Source of the DNA: Caballeronia glebae
GTDB taxonomy: Bacteria; Pseudomonadota; Gammaproteobacteria; Burkholderiales; Burkholderiaceae
Direction of reading: 5' to 3'
Assembly (NCBI RefSeq): GCF_001545035.1
Contig: NZ_FCOJ02000005.1
Location: 124,001-188,000 of the forward strand
Length of the DNA: 64,000 bases
The notes below the pieces were generated by a model, which was not told the DNA's origin, did no database searches, and saw only the letters and a program-made list of their open reading frames with translations. Of the stretch, positions 50,839 to 59,900 are shown piece after piece. The translations under genes were made by a program, and so were the position numbers. The first letter of the stretch is position 1, and every line of letters begins with the position of its first letter.

Positions 50839-51315
50839 TCAGAGCGTTGAGATTTCGATCGACGGTTCGCAGCGCACCGGAAAATTCACCGAGTTCGCGA
50901 TGAAGCAAAAGCGGTGCGCCTCTTCGTGCAGGCGCGCCGCGAGACCGGCGTCGCTGCCCGCGCCGATCGTCACCTTCGGGCGCAGCAGCACATCCACGAA
51001 ACGCCCGTCGCCCTTCGATTCCTCCTGCATCGTGCCGATGGCTTCATCGACATAACCCGTCACGACGATCTTGTTCGTCGCGCACAAGTGCAGATACCAG
51101 AGCATGTGGCACGACGACAGCGACGCCACGAACAACTCTTCCGGATTGTGACGCGCGGGGTCGCCGCGGAACGCCGGATCGCTCGACGCCTCGATCGCCG
51201 TCTTCGTGCCGACGCGCACGAGGTGATCGCGCGAATACGCGTCGTAAGCCGATGTGCCGGAACCGAGATTGCCCGTCCAGTCGACGGTCAGTGCGTAGGT
51301 GTGCTTCTTCGCCAC
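50839..51315 (-). CDS. OsmC-family peroxiredoxin-like protein
   Basis: This 158-residue protein has the OsmC/Ohr fold: NPEELFVASLSSCHMLWYL near residue 58 with one reactive Cys, and the second Cys in EAHRFCFIANSVNF near 136. Such proteins reduce hydroperoxides with the cysteine pair. The start is a GTG (MAKKHTY) preceded by GAGGAG with 6-nt spacing. It converges on the dehydrogenase gene and lies 10 bp downstream of the patatin gene. Confidence 0.9.
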   Translation of the reverse strand: MAKKHTYALTVDWTGNLGSGTSAYDAYSRDHLVRVGTKTAIEASSDPAFRGDPARHNPEELFVASLSSCHMLWYLHLCATNKIVVTGYVDEAIGTMQEESKGDGRFVDVLLRPKVTIGAGSDAGLAARLHEEAHRFCFIANSVNFPVRCEPSIEISTL

Positions 51316-51325
51316 GGTCTGCTCC

Positions 51326-52195
51326 TCAAGCTGGATGCGAAGCGGTTTGCATCAGAAGCGGGAGGCGTTCCAGAAAATCCTCGCCATCCGCGCGGCCCAG
51401 ATCGTAAGCATGTTGCATTTGCGATGGGCTCGTATAGTCCCAGCTCGAAATCGGCACCTTGCGCGATGGCTGAATGTACAGGCGCTTCTGCTCGCCGTGC
51501 GGCACGACGAACATGCGCTCACGCGGATAAAGGCGCGTGACCATCACGAGGACGAGTCCCGGCGAAGGATCGAGCGCGGAGACGGGCACGTTGTCGACCA
51601 TGCCGCCGTCGAGAACCGGGCGGCCGTTGCGCCGGAGGATCGGCGTGAACGGCGGCGTGCTCGACGATTGCAGGATGAGATCGGCAAGATCTTCGATCGT
51701 CGCGCATTCCTGCGCCTTGACGAATTCCGGATGGAAGCCGAGCGCCTGACCGAACGTCGGATGCAGCGTCTTGCGCACGTATTTCTCGATGTTGTACGCG
51801 ATGAGACCCGCCGCGACCGCGCTGCGCGCGCCGAGCCAGCGCGGCAGATGCGACACGCCGATGCGGATTTCGGGCGCGGTCGCGAGCTCGTGGAAACGGT
51901 CCGCGAAGATGTCGAGCAGCGCCTGTCGATAGATGCGGTAATGCGGAAACACCGATCGTCCGCGCAGCAGGTTGCCCCAGTAGGCGTTTCGCGTGTTGTC
52001 GCGCAGGGCGTGCGCGTAGTAGTCCATCACCCAGCGCGACTGGTTCGTGTAGAGCATGCACGCGGTGGCCGCGCCCGCCGATATGCCCGCGATGACGCGC
52101 GGCTTGAGATTCAGTTCCGGCTGGATGACGTCCCAGAAACCGGCTTGCCACCAGCAGCGGTTTCCGCCGCCGGCGAATACGACTTGGTCGAACAT
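51326..52195 (-). CDS. Patatin-like phospholipase
   Basis: This 289-residue hydrolase has the patatin fold: an oxyanion loop FAGGGNRCWW (7-16), the nucleophile Ser in GISAGAA (GxSxG, near 38-44) and the Asp of the dyad in VLDGGMVDN near 198. It probably cleaves acyl ester bonds of lipids; no signal peptide is visible, so it should be cytoplasmic. Its ATG directly abuts the stop of the thioesterase gene, so thioesterase, lipase and perhaps OsmC form an operon, suggesting acyl-group handling. Confidence 0.88.
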   Translation of the reverse strand: MFDQVVFAGGGNRCWWQAGFWDVIQPELNLKPRVIAGISAGAATACMLYTNQSRWVMDYYAHALRDNTRNAYWGNLLRGRSVFPHYRIYRQALLDIFADRFHELATAPEIRIGVSHLPRWLGARSAVAAGLIAYNIEKYVRKTLHPTFGQALGFHPEFVKAQECATIEDLADLILQSSSTPPFTPILRRNGRPVLDGGMVDNVPVSALDPSPGLVLVMVTRLYPRERMFVVPHGEQKRLYIQPSRKVPISSWDYTSPSQMQHAYDLGRADGEDFLERLPLLMQTASHPA

Positions 52196-52603
52196 TTATT
52201 TGTTGATGAGCGCGTAGGTGGTGGTGGCGTGGGCGGCGAGTTCGCCCTGGTCGTCGTGCATGTCGATTTCGCCGAACACGAGGTTGCGGCCGCGACGCTG
52301 GATGTGAGCGGTGATCAGCACGTCGCCGGTTTTTACCGGACGCATGAACGTCGTGTTCAGGGAGACGGTGGTCATCGGCTGGAAACCGCCGAGGACGTGC
52401 GAGGCGGCGACGACCATCGCGGTATCGGCTGCGGCCATGAAGACCTGACCGCAGATCACGCCGCCTGCATGACGCAGGTGCTCGGAATACGGCAAGCGCA
52501 GCGTGACGGCGTTCTCGGCGATGGTTTCGGGCGCGAGGCGCAGTTCCTTGACCCACGGCGCGAGGATGCTGTCGAGCAAGGCGCGGATGGCGGTTTCGTC
52601 CAT
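52196..52603 (-). CDS. PaaI-type acyl-CoA thioesterase (hotdog fold)
   Basis: This 135-residue protein shows the hotdog thioesterase pattern: HAGGVICGQVFMAAADTAMV (near 46-65) with the acidic residue on the central helix, then TVSLNTTFMRPVKTGDVLI near 78-96. It should hydrolyse acyl-CoA esters; the acyl preference is unknown. The ATG reading MDETAIRALL was taken in place of an open start 28 codons upstream. First gene of the operon with the patatin-like lipase. Confidence 0.88.
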   Translation of the reverse strand: MDETAIRALLDSILAPWVKELRLAPETIAENAVTLRLPYSEHLRHAGGVICGQVFMAAADTAMVVAASHVLGGFQPMTTVSLNTTFMRPVKTGDVLITAHIQRRGRNLVFGEIDMHDDQGELAAHATTTYALINK

Positions 52604-52732
52604 GGTTTTCTGGTCTCTCGTTGCTGAGTCGCGGTCGCGGAGGATTCGCCATGATACCGGGCCGTCGCGTGCCCGCAGACGCGCCATACGGACGGCTTTA
52701 CGCGAAATTTAGGAATTTTCTTCGCAGGGGGC

Positions 52733-52762
52733 TTGCGCTTCTGCGAAAACAATCGCTATAAT
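52733..52762 (+). promoter_or_regulatory. Promoter of tRNA-Lys
   Basis: TTGCGC (52733-52738) and a perfect TATAAT (52757-52762) are 18 bp apart, with the -10 lying 12 bp before the tRNA 5' end. Confidence 0.82.
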
Positions 52763-52774
52763 TTCGTTTCTGTT

Positions 52775-52850
52775 GGGGCGTTAGCTCAGTTGGTAGAGCA
52801 GCGGACTCTTAATCCGTAGGTCGAGTGTTCGAGTCACTCACGCCCCACCA
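52775..52850 (+). tRNA. tRNA-Lys (anticodon CTT)
   Basis: A 76-nt cloverleaf with encoded CCA. The acceptor stem GGGGCGT/ACGCCCC is perfect. The anticodon stem GCGGA/TCCGT (one G-T wobble) encloses CTCTTAA, giving anticodon CTT. The T arm is GAGTGTTCGAGTCACTC. Confidence 0.97.
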
Positions 52851-52865
52851 AGCATTCAAACAAAA

Positions 52866-52892
52866 AGCCCAGTCTTCACGACTGGGCTTTTT
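52866..52892. terminator. Intrinsic terminator after tRNA-Lys, usable from both sides
   Basis: A 9-bp stem (AGCCCAGTC 52866-52874, GACTGGGCT 52880-52888) is flanked by A's and T's that extend the pairing, followed by TTTTGCTTTT on the plus strand. It can also serve the leftward efflux operon. Confidence 0.93.
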
Positions 52893-52969
52893 GCTTTTCT
52901 CGTCCCGTCTTTGAAGCGATGAAGGCGTGAAGCCGGACGGCGATGCCGCCGGCTTCACGCCTTCATCCG

Positions 52970-54463
52970 CTACTGCACCGCGTCCGCCGCCGCTCCCGTT
53001 TGCCGCGAGTGCATCGCCGCCATCGCCTGAGCGGCCGCAGCTTGCGCGGTTTCATCCCATCCGCCGCCCAGCGCATAGAACACCGCGACCTGATCCGACG
53101 CCACCGCTCCCGCCGACTTGACCAACTGTTCTTCGGCCTGTGCGAGCGACTTCTGCGCGCTCAACACATCGAGATACGGCACCACGCCATGCCGATACAG
53201 TTTCTGAGCCTGCTCCAGCGCGACCCGGTTCGAATCCCGCGACTGCCGCAATCCATCCCAATGAGCAAGCTCGCGCGCATAACTATCGAGCGCGCTCGAA
53301 GTCTCTTTGAGCGCATTCAGAACCGTGCTGTCGTAGCTTGCCTTCGCCAGATCCGCGCTCGCGCCCGCCTGGTGAATCTGCGCCTCGGTCGCTTCCACGT
53401 TCGGGAACGTCCATTGCACGAGCGGCCCCAGGCTCCACGTCCGCCCGATGGTGTTGAACGTGTTATTCATGTTCGAGCCGCTGAATCCGAACGACGCACC
53501 CAAGCTGATTTGCGGATACAGATTCGCGATCGCGACGCCGATGCCCGCAGTCGCCGATGCAAGCGCACGCTCCGACTCCGCGACATCCGGACGCCGCCGC
53601 AACAGCGCCAGCCCATCCCCGACGGGCAGCGGCCGCGCGATAGTCGGCGGTGCCTGACATTGCGCGGCCTCGGCCGGATAGCGATCGGGCTGACGTCCGA
53701 GCAGCACCGCGAGCGCGTACAACGACGACATGCGCTGCGCTTCGATCGTCGGCAACTGCGCGCTGTCCGATTCGAGCTGCGCGCGCGCCCGCGTGACATC
53801 GAACTGGCTGGTTGTGCCGCCTTTGGCGAGCTGTTGCAGCGTAGCGAGCTCGTCTTTATCGATCTGCACGGTGCGCCTGACCGATGCCAGCGACGCGTTC
53901 GCCTGGCAAGCGCCGACATACGCGCCGACCGTGCTCGCGACGACACGGATCTGCGTGGCTGCGAACGCGAACTGCTGCTCCTCGGCGCTCGCAGAAGCCG
54001 CCTCGATCGACCGCCGGATGCGACCGAACAAGTCCAGTTCGTACGAGGCGCTGATTTTCGCGTTGATGCTGTTGTAGATCATCAGAACGGGCGAACCGTC
54101 GATCCAGTCGCGCTGGCGTCCGCCGTTCGCGCTCACGCTGGTCGACGGCCATTGCGCGGCTTTCGCCTGATCGAGCTGCGCCTGCGCCATCTCGATGCGC
54201 GACGCCGCCGCGCGCAAGTCGCGGTTCTCGCGCAGCGCTTCGTCCACGTAGCCATCGAGGATCGAGTCGCTATAGAGACGCCACCACGGACCCGGCGGCG
54301 ACTCCGGCGAGAACGCCTTGCCTTTCGCGGCGTTCAGCGTCGCGGCCGTTTCCGCGGGACTCCGATAGTCCGGACCGACGGGATGGAAGAACGAGCATCC
54401 GCTCGCGAGCGCACACGCGGCCACGAGCGACGCACGTCTGCGCCAACGACGGCCCGCGCTCAT
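52970..54463 (-). CDS. Outer membrane efflux factor (NodT/OprM family)
   Basis: This roughly 497-residue outer membrane lipoprotein forms a trimeric channel-tunnel for a tripartite pump. The signal ends ALASGC, making the Cys the likely lipid anchor. Two outer-membrane-efflux repeats follow (about 60-260 and 270-480), with PWWRLYSD, LRAAASRIEMAQAQLDQAKA, LRRRPDVAESERALA and LYPQISLGASFG as family features. It is the last gene of the FUSC-DUF1656-adaptor operon. The ATG (MSAGRR) was chosen; a GTG nine codons upstream is possible. Its first 194 bp are overlapped, out of frame, by the adaptor gene's 3' end. Confidence 0.92.
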   Translation of the reverse strand: MSAGRRWRRRASLVAACALASGCSFFHPVGPDYRSPAETAATLNAAKGKAFSPESPPGPWWRLYSDSILDGYVDEALRENRDLRAAASRIEMAQAQLDQAKAAQWPSTSVSANGGRQRDWIDGSPVLMIYNSINAKISASYELDLFGRIRRSIEAASASAEEQQFAFAATQIRVVASTVGAYVGACQANASLASVRRTVQIDKDELATLQQLAKGGTTSQFDVTRARAQLESDSAQLPTIEAQRMSSLYALAVLLGRQPDRYPAEAAQCQAPPTIARPLPVGDGLALLRRRPDVAESERALASATAGIGVAIANLYPQISLGASFGFSGSNMNNTFNTIGRTWSLGPLVQWTFPNVEATEAQIHQAGASADLAKASYDSTVLNALKETSSALDSYARELAHWDGLRQSRDSNRVALEQAQKLYRHGVVPYLDVLSAQKSLAQAEEQLVKSAGAVASDQVAVFYALGGGWDETAQAAAAQAMAAMHSRQTGAAADAVQ

Positions 54464-55370
54464 TTCGCGGCTCGGAGGCGGGCGATGCACCGTGCTGCTT
54501 CGCTGCGTCCGGGCCGAGAATCAACACGGTCGCGGAGCGTCCGGGCACGAGCGCATCGCTGATGTACTGCGGATCGAGTTTGATGCGCACCGGAATACGC
54601 TGCGCGAGCCGCACCCACGCGAAGTTCGGCGCGATGCTCGGCAGATGGTTGCTGCCGATGCTCGTATCCGAATCGTTCACCGCGCTCGTGACGCTCGACA
54701 CGCGCCCGTAAAACGGCTTGTCCTCGCCCATCAGCAGCACTTCGGCGCGATCGCCCACGTGCACGTGCTTCAGACGCGTCTCCTGGAAATAACCCTCCAC
54801 GCGCAGCGAATCCGTGTCGACCAGCGCGAGCATGCCCTGGCCGGCCGTCGCGTAGGCGCCGGGACGCAGTTCCGCATACGAGACAACGCCGTTCACCGAC
54901 GCGCGCACGCTCGACCGCTCGAGATCCAGCTCCGCCGACGCCAGCGCCGCGCGCGCCTGATCGACGGACGCGGTTCCAGTGCGCAGCGTGCTATCGGACT
55001 GGTCGATGGTCTGCTCGGGCACGAGTCCGCGCAACGCACGATTGCGGCTCGCCTGCTGGCGCGCATAGACGAGACTCGCCTCCGCGCTTTCGAGGTTGGC
55101 GCGAGCACGTTCCGCGGCAATGGTAAAGCGGGCGCGGTCGACCTGGAACAGCAGATCGCCTTTCTTCACGCGCTGGTCGGCACTCACCTCCACCGACGTG
55201 ATGATGCCGCTGACGTCCGTCGTCACGCCGACGACATCGGCGCGGACGTGGCCGTTGCGCGTGCGCGGATCGCGCTCGTAATAGGTCCAGACATACCAGA
55301 TCGCGATGAGCGCGATCAGCACGGCGACAGCGGTCAAGCCGATACGAAGGAAACGATGAAGCAGATTCAT
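54270..55370 (-). CDS. Periplasmic adaptor (HlyD/AaeA-like membrane fusion protein), 3' end possibly frameshifted
   Basis: This 366-codon frame encodes a membrane fusion protein: a single N-terminal helix (about 10-28), a biotinyl-lipoyl half-domain (VVGVTTDVSGIITSVEVSADQRV), a helical hairpin (about 85-165), the second half-domain (SVRASVNGVVSYAELRPGAY) and a beta-barrel ending near VPGRSATVLILGPDAAK (about 290). The last ~70 residues are Arg-rich, resemble no family and read through the start of the next gene in another frame. In the third frame a TGA overlaps the ATG of the next gene (54463), so a small indel may have removed an original ATGA junction. The conserved part appears intact. 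Confidence 0.88.
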   Translation of the reverse strand: MNLLHRFLRIGLTAVAVLIALIAIWYVWTYYERDPRTRNGHVRADVVGVTTDVSGIITSVEVSADQRVKKGDLLFQVDRARFTIAAERARANLESAEASLVYARQQASRNRALRGLVPEQTIDQSDSTLRTGTASVDQARAALASAELDLERSSVRASVNGVVSYAELRPGAYATAGQGMLALVDTDSLRVEGYFQETRLKHVHVGDRAEVLLMGEDKPFYGRVSSVTSAVNDSDTSIGSNHLPSIAPNFAWVRLAQRIPVRIKLDPQYISDALVPGRSATVLILGPDAAKQHGASPASEPRNERGPSLAQTCVARGRVCARERMLVLPSRRSGLSESRGNGRDAERRERQGVLAGVAAGSVVASL

Positions 55371-55403
55371 GGGAAAGTCTCGTCGGTCAGGCGCGGCGCG
55401 CCA

Positions 55404-55634
55404 TCAACCGAACAAAGGAGTAAGCGTCGCTCCGCCGAACGCGAAGAGCAGCAGGGCGAACAGGATGAAGTAAAGCGCCAGATCGAACAGATTCTGGTAC
55501 GCGAAGGCTCGATAGACGCCCAAGTGCGCGAGCACGCGCCGCAGCGCGTACAGCAGCACGAGCGCGAGAATCGCCACGAACACGGACGGCGGAATGAAGA
55601 CGCCGAAAAGATCGACGTCCGATGTCATGTGCAT
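55404..55634 (-). CDS. DUF1656 small membrane protein (AaeX-like)
   Basis: This 76-residue inner membrane protein has two hydrophobic helices (about 14-32 and 50-68) and the start MTSDVDLFGVFIPPSVF typical of DUF1656/AaeX. AGGAGG precedes the first ATG by 7 nt. It lies between FUSC and the adaptor gene, the standard aaeXAB-like context, and begins 2 nt past the FUSC stop. Its exact function in the pump is unknown. Confidence 0.9.
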   Translation of the reverse strand: MHMTSDVDLFGVFIPPSVFVAILALVLLYALRRVLAHLGVYRAFAYQNLFDLALYFILFALLLFAFGGATLTPLFG

Positions 55635-55636
55635 GA

Positions 55637-57643
55637 CTAAGCCTCCTCTACGGCTGTGCGGTTCATGGATGCAAACGCCACGCGAATCTCGACGAGCACG
55701 CGCGCGGCCTGGATATCGTCGGCATGCCGCGCGCTTTCCTGTCCGATGCCGTCGAACGCGGTGTCGAGCGCGGCGTCGAGCGATGAAGCGGGCAGCAACG
55801 CGCCCGGACCGCCCCAGCGCGAAAGGCTCTCGCGCAGCGCGCGGGAAACCGGCGAGAGCAGCGCGCGCCGTTGCGCGACGCTTCCCGCCCAGCGACGCAA
55901 CGTGCTCATGCCCCCGCTCATGCGCGACGCGCGCAGCGTCTGCCAGCCGGGCTGCCCGGGCAGGTCGTGCTCGATCTGCGGCAGCGATGCCTGAATCAGC
56001 AGAAAGCTGTCGAGATCGTCGTAGCCGAGACGGCGCGCGTCGGCGCCACCGTCATCGATGACACTCACCACGCCCTTCACCGAACGACGCACGAGCCGAC
56101 GCACCGATGTGACGAGCGGCGGCTGCGGAACGAGAATGTTCGCGATCATCGCCGACGCGATGCCGAGATACATCGCGATCACGCTGCACAACAGCGTATC
56201 CACCGTGACGCCGGGACCATCGGCGCCGATGCGCAGCATCGCCATCGGCAGAATGGCGAACAGCACGCCACCGGCCTTGAGAATTTCGAGGCCAAGCAGG
56301 AAGAGCGCGGGCAGCAGCGCGAGGGCGAGCACCTGGAATGAACTGACCGCCGGCAGCACGAATATCACATAGGCGCTGACGATCATCATGCCGATGCCCG
56401 TGACCTTCGCGATGCCTTTCAGGATCGGCAGGGGCGCGCTCACGAGAGCTGAAAGCGACACGAAAATCGCGCTCAGCAACATGCCGAACGCCATGTTGTC
56501 GTCCCAGCCAGTCGCGCTCCACAGGCTGCCGAACAGCAGCATATGCACACTCACGCACAAGCAGGCGCGCAGCGCGCAGCGCAAATCGACCTGCTTGATC
56601 GTCGCGGGTGTCGTGCGTGCGCCCGCGGGCACATGCACGCGCTTCGGCAAATCCTCGTCGATCTGCGTGTGGTCGCGCTCGATATAGCGCCAGCCTGCAT
56701 AAATGCCACGCAGATAGCGCCGATAGCACAGCCGCACGGCCGCCGCGCGATCGAGCAGTCCGATCGCGGCGCGCGGACGCAGCCGGGCGCGCAAATCGGC
56801 CGAGCGCGCGTCGTCGGGGCAGCCTGCTTCGATCCATTGCGCGAGCAGATCGCGCGTCTCGATGTCCGCCGGATGCGCCTCGTCCTTGCCCGATTCCCGA
56901 TCGAAGTCGCCGACTGACGACAGCACCGGCATGAGCCGAAGTCCGCGCGTTACGACCGCCATCAACGCATGCGCGCGCTCCCAGCCGTAGCTCGCGCCTT
57001 CATAGCTCATGCCATCGCTGAGCGGCGTGAGCTGGATGGTCTGTCGAACGATGCCGGATTGCAGCGCATGATCGACCGCCTCGCCGCGCAGCACGCCCGC
57101 GGTCACTTTGCGCAGACTGTCGAGCCAGTCGCGTGTCACCGCCGATGCTTTCGCGAGGCCGCTTTGCGGGAACAGCAGCGTATCGATAAAAATCAGCGAG
57201 CACACACCGACGACCACATCCTCGATACGATCGATGGCACGCAGGAAAGCCGCGTCCGGCGTGGCGACGCCCGGCATCGCCACGAGCAGGCAGGTGATGC
57301 CGCTCAACAGGTAGAGATAAAAATCGGAGCGCCGTTGACGCACCGCGCCGAAGACGCCCGCCATCAGGATGAGCGTAAGCACGATCATCACCGCGGTCAT
57401 CGACGTGGCGAACAGCGCGGCCGTCAGGACACCGAGCGCGCCCCCGATCAGGCTGCCCAAAACCATGTGTATGCCCTTCAGTCGCAACCTGCCCGACTGA
57501 GACTGCGCGAGGATGTAGACGCACATCATTGCCCAGTAGGGATATTGCAGGTCCTGCCAGAACGCGATGCCGAGCGCCAGAATCGCGGCGAGATACGTCT
57601 TGAAGGCGAAGAAAACGGGACTGGTGGTGAATGATTTGATCAT
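55637..57643 (-). CDS. FUSC-family inner membrane exporter (AaeB-like)
   Basis: This 668-residue protein has two blocks of about five or six helices (residues 10-165 and about 360-520), each followed by a cytoplasmic domain, as in AaeB/FUSC aromatic-acid exporters. It starts IKSFTTSPVFFAFKTYLAA and includes GIAFWQDLQYPYWAMM and LLFGSLWSATGWDDN. It heads a four-gene operon with DUF1656, adaptor and outer membrane factor, suggesting export of aromatic carboxylic acids or similar compounds. The usual divergent LysR regulator is not adjacent. Confidence 0.92.
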   Translation of the reverse strand: MIKSFTTSPVFFAFKTYLAAILALGIAFWQDLQYPYWAMMCVYILAQSQSGRLRLKGIHMVLGSLIGGALGVLTAALFATSMTAVMIVLTLILMAGVFGAVRQRRSDFYLYLLSGITCLLVAMPGVATPDAAFLRAIDRIEDVVVGVCSLIFIDTLLFPQSGLAKASAVTRDWLDSLRKVTAGVLRGEAVDHALQSGIVRQTIQLTPLSDGMSYEGASYGWERAHALMAVVTRGLRLMPVLSSVGDFDRESGKDEAHPADIETRDLLAQWIEAGCPDDARSADLRARLRPRAAIGLLDRAAAVRLCYRRYLRGIYAGWRYIERDHTQIDEDLPKRVHVPAGARTTPATIKQVDLRCALRACLCVSVHMLLFGSLWSATGWDDNMAFGMLLSAIFVSLSALVSAPLPILKGIAKVTGIGMMIVSAYVIFVLPAVSSFQVLALALLPALFLLGLEILKAGGVLFAILPMAMLRIGADGPGVTVDTLLCSVIAMYLGIASAMIANILVPQPPLVTSVRRLVRRSVKGVVSVIDDGGADARRLGYDDLDSFLLIQASLPQIEHDLPGQPGWQTLRASRMSGGMSTLRRWAGSVAQRRALLSPVSRALRESLSRWGGPGALLPASSLDAALDTAFDGIGQESARHADDIQAARVLVEIRVAFASMNRTAVEEA

Positions 57644-57943
57644 CGGATCGCGAATGCTGTTGTTGCTCGGACATTCCGGCCGATGCTTCGGGCGATCACA
57701 ATGTGACCTGCCGTTGCGGCCATGCGCGCCGCAACCTTGCTCATATATCCCATCAAATCCGATTCAGAAAATTGGCGATCTCCGTTCTTCGAGATGCTGT
57801 TCCGCACCCTTCAGCCGGAAATTCAGCCGCAGCGATCTTGGTCCGCGGTCATTTTCGCCGCTGCTGTGCATTGCGCACTGCGCATCGCGCAACAATTCCC
57901 CATGCTTGACTATTTGTTACAGGAAAGGCGAAGTCTCACGCGC
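57644..57943. other. Intergenic region upstream of the efflux operon
   Basis: 300 bp between the FUSC start (reading left) and the DUF488 stop. It should hold the efflux operon promoter. I recognised no clear promoter boxes, RNA gene or credible reading frame, and no terminator for the DUF488 gene. Confidence 0.35.
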
Positions 57944-58330
57944 TCAGGCGACATCCGCCCCACGCGCCTTCAACAATTCGCGCAACACCGAGCGATGACA
58001 CCGCGCCTCATCCTCGCAATAGCACCCGACCGACATATTGGTCCGATGCGACAACGCCGCCAGCAAATCCAGCGTCTTGCTCGCAGCCGGCTCGGCCATC
58101 TCCGTCTTGAACTTCTTCACGAACGCGCGCCATTCCTTGTCGTTCTCGGCGTGCAGCGCCTGCGTCACCAGTTCTTGCGTCGGCGATAACACCGGATACC
58201 AGACGTCGTAAAAATCGCGCGTCGCGAACTCGGCCTTCGGCACGCCGCGCGGCGGCCGCCGCACCGTGCCGATGCGCAATCCCTCGTTCTCCGCGCGCGG
58301 TGTTCCCAGTCTCACTATCCGAATTGCCAT
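57944..58330 (-). CDS. DUF488 family protein
   Basis: This 128-residue protein has DUF488 features: an N-terminal IRIVRLGTPR, YDVWYPVLSPT and, near the C-terminus, GCYCEDEARCHRSVLRELL, with Cys and His residues that could bind metal or nucleic acid. Function unknown. The ATG follows AAGGGG; longer open frames upstream run into the promoter of the divergent MFS gene. Confidence 0.85.
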   Translation of the reverse strand: MAIRIVRLGTPRAENEGLRIGTVRRPPRGVPKAEFATRDFYDVWYPVLSPTQELVTQALHAENDKEWRAFVKKFKTEMAEPAASKTLDLLAALSHRTNMSVGCYCEDEARCHRSVLRELLKARGADVA

Positions 58331-58469
58331 CGTCATCCCCTTGGTCGTTGTCCGCACAGAATAACCGCTGATATCGCTTTGAAAGCTCCCGCGCATCCCT
58401 TCAGCGAAACCGCGCATCTTCCCGTATCGTTTCGGATTATTCTCTGTTCGCTTAATCCGGAATTCCGTC

Positions 58470-59894
58470 GTGCCCACCGAAGAACGCCCGCAAAACCTGC
58501 CTCACGACCCCGACGCCCCGATGACCCCGCTGGAGCGCCGCGGCATGGCCGCGATCCTGCTCTCGGTCGCGCTCGCGACGCTCGACACCGCCATCGCCAA
58601 CACCGCGCTGCCCGCGATCGCCGCCGATCTGCACACGACGCCCGCCGCCTCCGTCTGGATCATCAACGCCTATCAACTCGCGATGGTCGCGACGCTCCTG
58701 CCCTTCGCCGCGCTTGGCGGCATTCTCGGCCATCGGCGCGTGTATCTCGGCGGACTCGTCGTGTTTCTCATCGCGTCGGCCGTGTGCGCATTCTCGTGGT
58801 CGCTGCCGTCGCTCGTCGCCGCGCGCCTGCTGCAAGGCCTCGGCGCGAGCGCGATCATGAGCGTCAACGCGGCGCTCATCAGCGCGATTTTTCCGCCGCA
58901 CAGGTTGGGGCGCGGCGTCGGGCTGAATGCGCTCGTCGTCGGGATTGCGTTCGCGATCGGGCCGACGATCGCGTCGATCGTGCTCTCGCTCGGCACGTGG
59001 CCGTGGCTTTTCGCGGTCAACTTGCCGGTCGGCGTGTTCGCGCTGATGATCGCGTGGCGTTCGCTGCCGCAGACGAAGCGCGCGGCACATGGCTTCGATC
59101 GCATCGCGGCCCTGCTCAACGTCGTCACGTTCGCGTCGCTGATCTTCGCGCTCGGCGAAGCGGCGCAGCGCGCGCCCACGCACACCGTGCTCGCGTCATT
59201 CGGCATCGCGCTCGTCGCGGGCGTCTTGCTGCTGCGGCGCGAACGCGGCCATCCCGCGCCGATGCTGCCCGTCGATCTCTTCCGACGCCCGATGTTCGCA
59301 CTCTCGACGATGACCGCCATCTGCTCGTTCGCCGCGCAAGGGCTCGCGTTCGTGTCGCTGCCGTTTTTCTTCGAAAGCGTGCTGGGACGCAGTCAGGTTG
59401 AAACCGGATTTCTGATGACGCCGTGGTCCGCGCTCGTCGCGCTGATGGCGCCGATCGCGGGACGCATGTCCGATCGCCGCTCGCCCGGCCTGCTCGGAGG
59501 CGTCGGGCTGGCGATTCTTTGCGTGGGGATGGTTTCGCTCGCGATGCTGCCCGCGCAACCGCATGCGCTGGACATCTGCATCCGCATGGCGATCTGCGGC
59601 GCGGGCTTCGGGTTCTTTCAGTCGCCCAATCTGAAGGCGTTCATGTCGAGCGCGCCGCGCGAACGCAGCGGCGGCGCAAGCGGCATGATCGCGACGTCGC
59701 GTTTGATCGGGCAGGCGACGGGCGCGGCGCTCGTCGCGTTGTGCTTCAGCATCGCGGGGAAGCATGGCCCGTCGCTCGCGTTGTCGCTCGGCGCGGCGTT
59801 CGCGGGCGCGGGAAGCATCGCGAGCGGATTGCGGCTGGCGACACGCAATCCGTCGTCCGAGCGAATCGTGGGAGAAGCGTCGCGCGAGGCGTGA
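58470..59894 (+). CDS. MFS drug/multidrug exporter (DHA2 family)
   Basis: This 474-residue inner membrane protein has the 14-helix DHA2 layout. Motifs: LATLDTAIANTALPAIA (motif in helix 1), VWIINAYQLAM, GGILGHRRVYLGGL (motif A) and LQGLGASAIMSVNAALI (motif B). The substrate is unknown. The start is a GTG; an ATG 17 codons downstream (MTPLERRG) is an alternative. It converges with dbpA, with a 6-bp gap and no terminator hairpin. Confidence 0.9.
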   Translation: MPTEERPQNLPHDPDAPMTPLERRGMAAILLSVALATLDTAIANTALPAIAADLHTTPAASVWIINAYQLAMVATLLPFAALGGILGHRRVYLGGLVVFLIASAVCAFSWSLPSLVAARLLQGLGASAIMSVNAALISAIFPPHRLGRGVGLNALVVGIAFAIGPTIASIVLSLGTWPWLFAVNLPVGVFALMIAWRSLPQTKRAAHGFDRIAALLNVVTFASLIFALGEAAQRAPTHTVLASFGIALVAGVLLLRRERGHPAPMLPVDLFRRPMFALSTMTAICSFAAQGLAFVSLPFFFESVLGRSQVETGFLMTPWSALVALMAPIAGRMSDRRSPGLLGGVGLAILCVGMVSLAMLPAQPHALDICIRMAICGAGFGFFQSPNLKAFMSSAPRERSGGASGMIATSRLIGQATGAALVALCFSIAGKHGPSLALSLGAAFAGAGSIASGLRLATRNPSSERIVGEASREA

Positions 59895-59900
59895 GCGCGC

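Noticed and set aside
54464-54490. GTG start at 54490 for the outer membrane factor
   Set aside because: The ATG nine codons later gives a standard lipoprotein signal; neither has a good ribosome site, so this is a weak preference.
57703-58189. Plus-strand frames upstream of and across the DUF488 gene
   Set aside because: No motifs or ribosome sites; the DUF488 gene on the minus strand explains most of the region.
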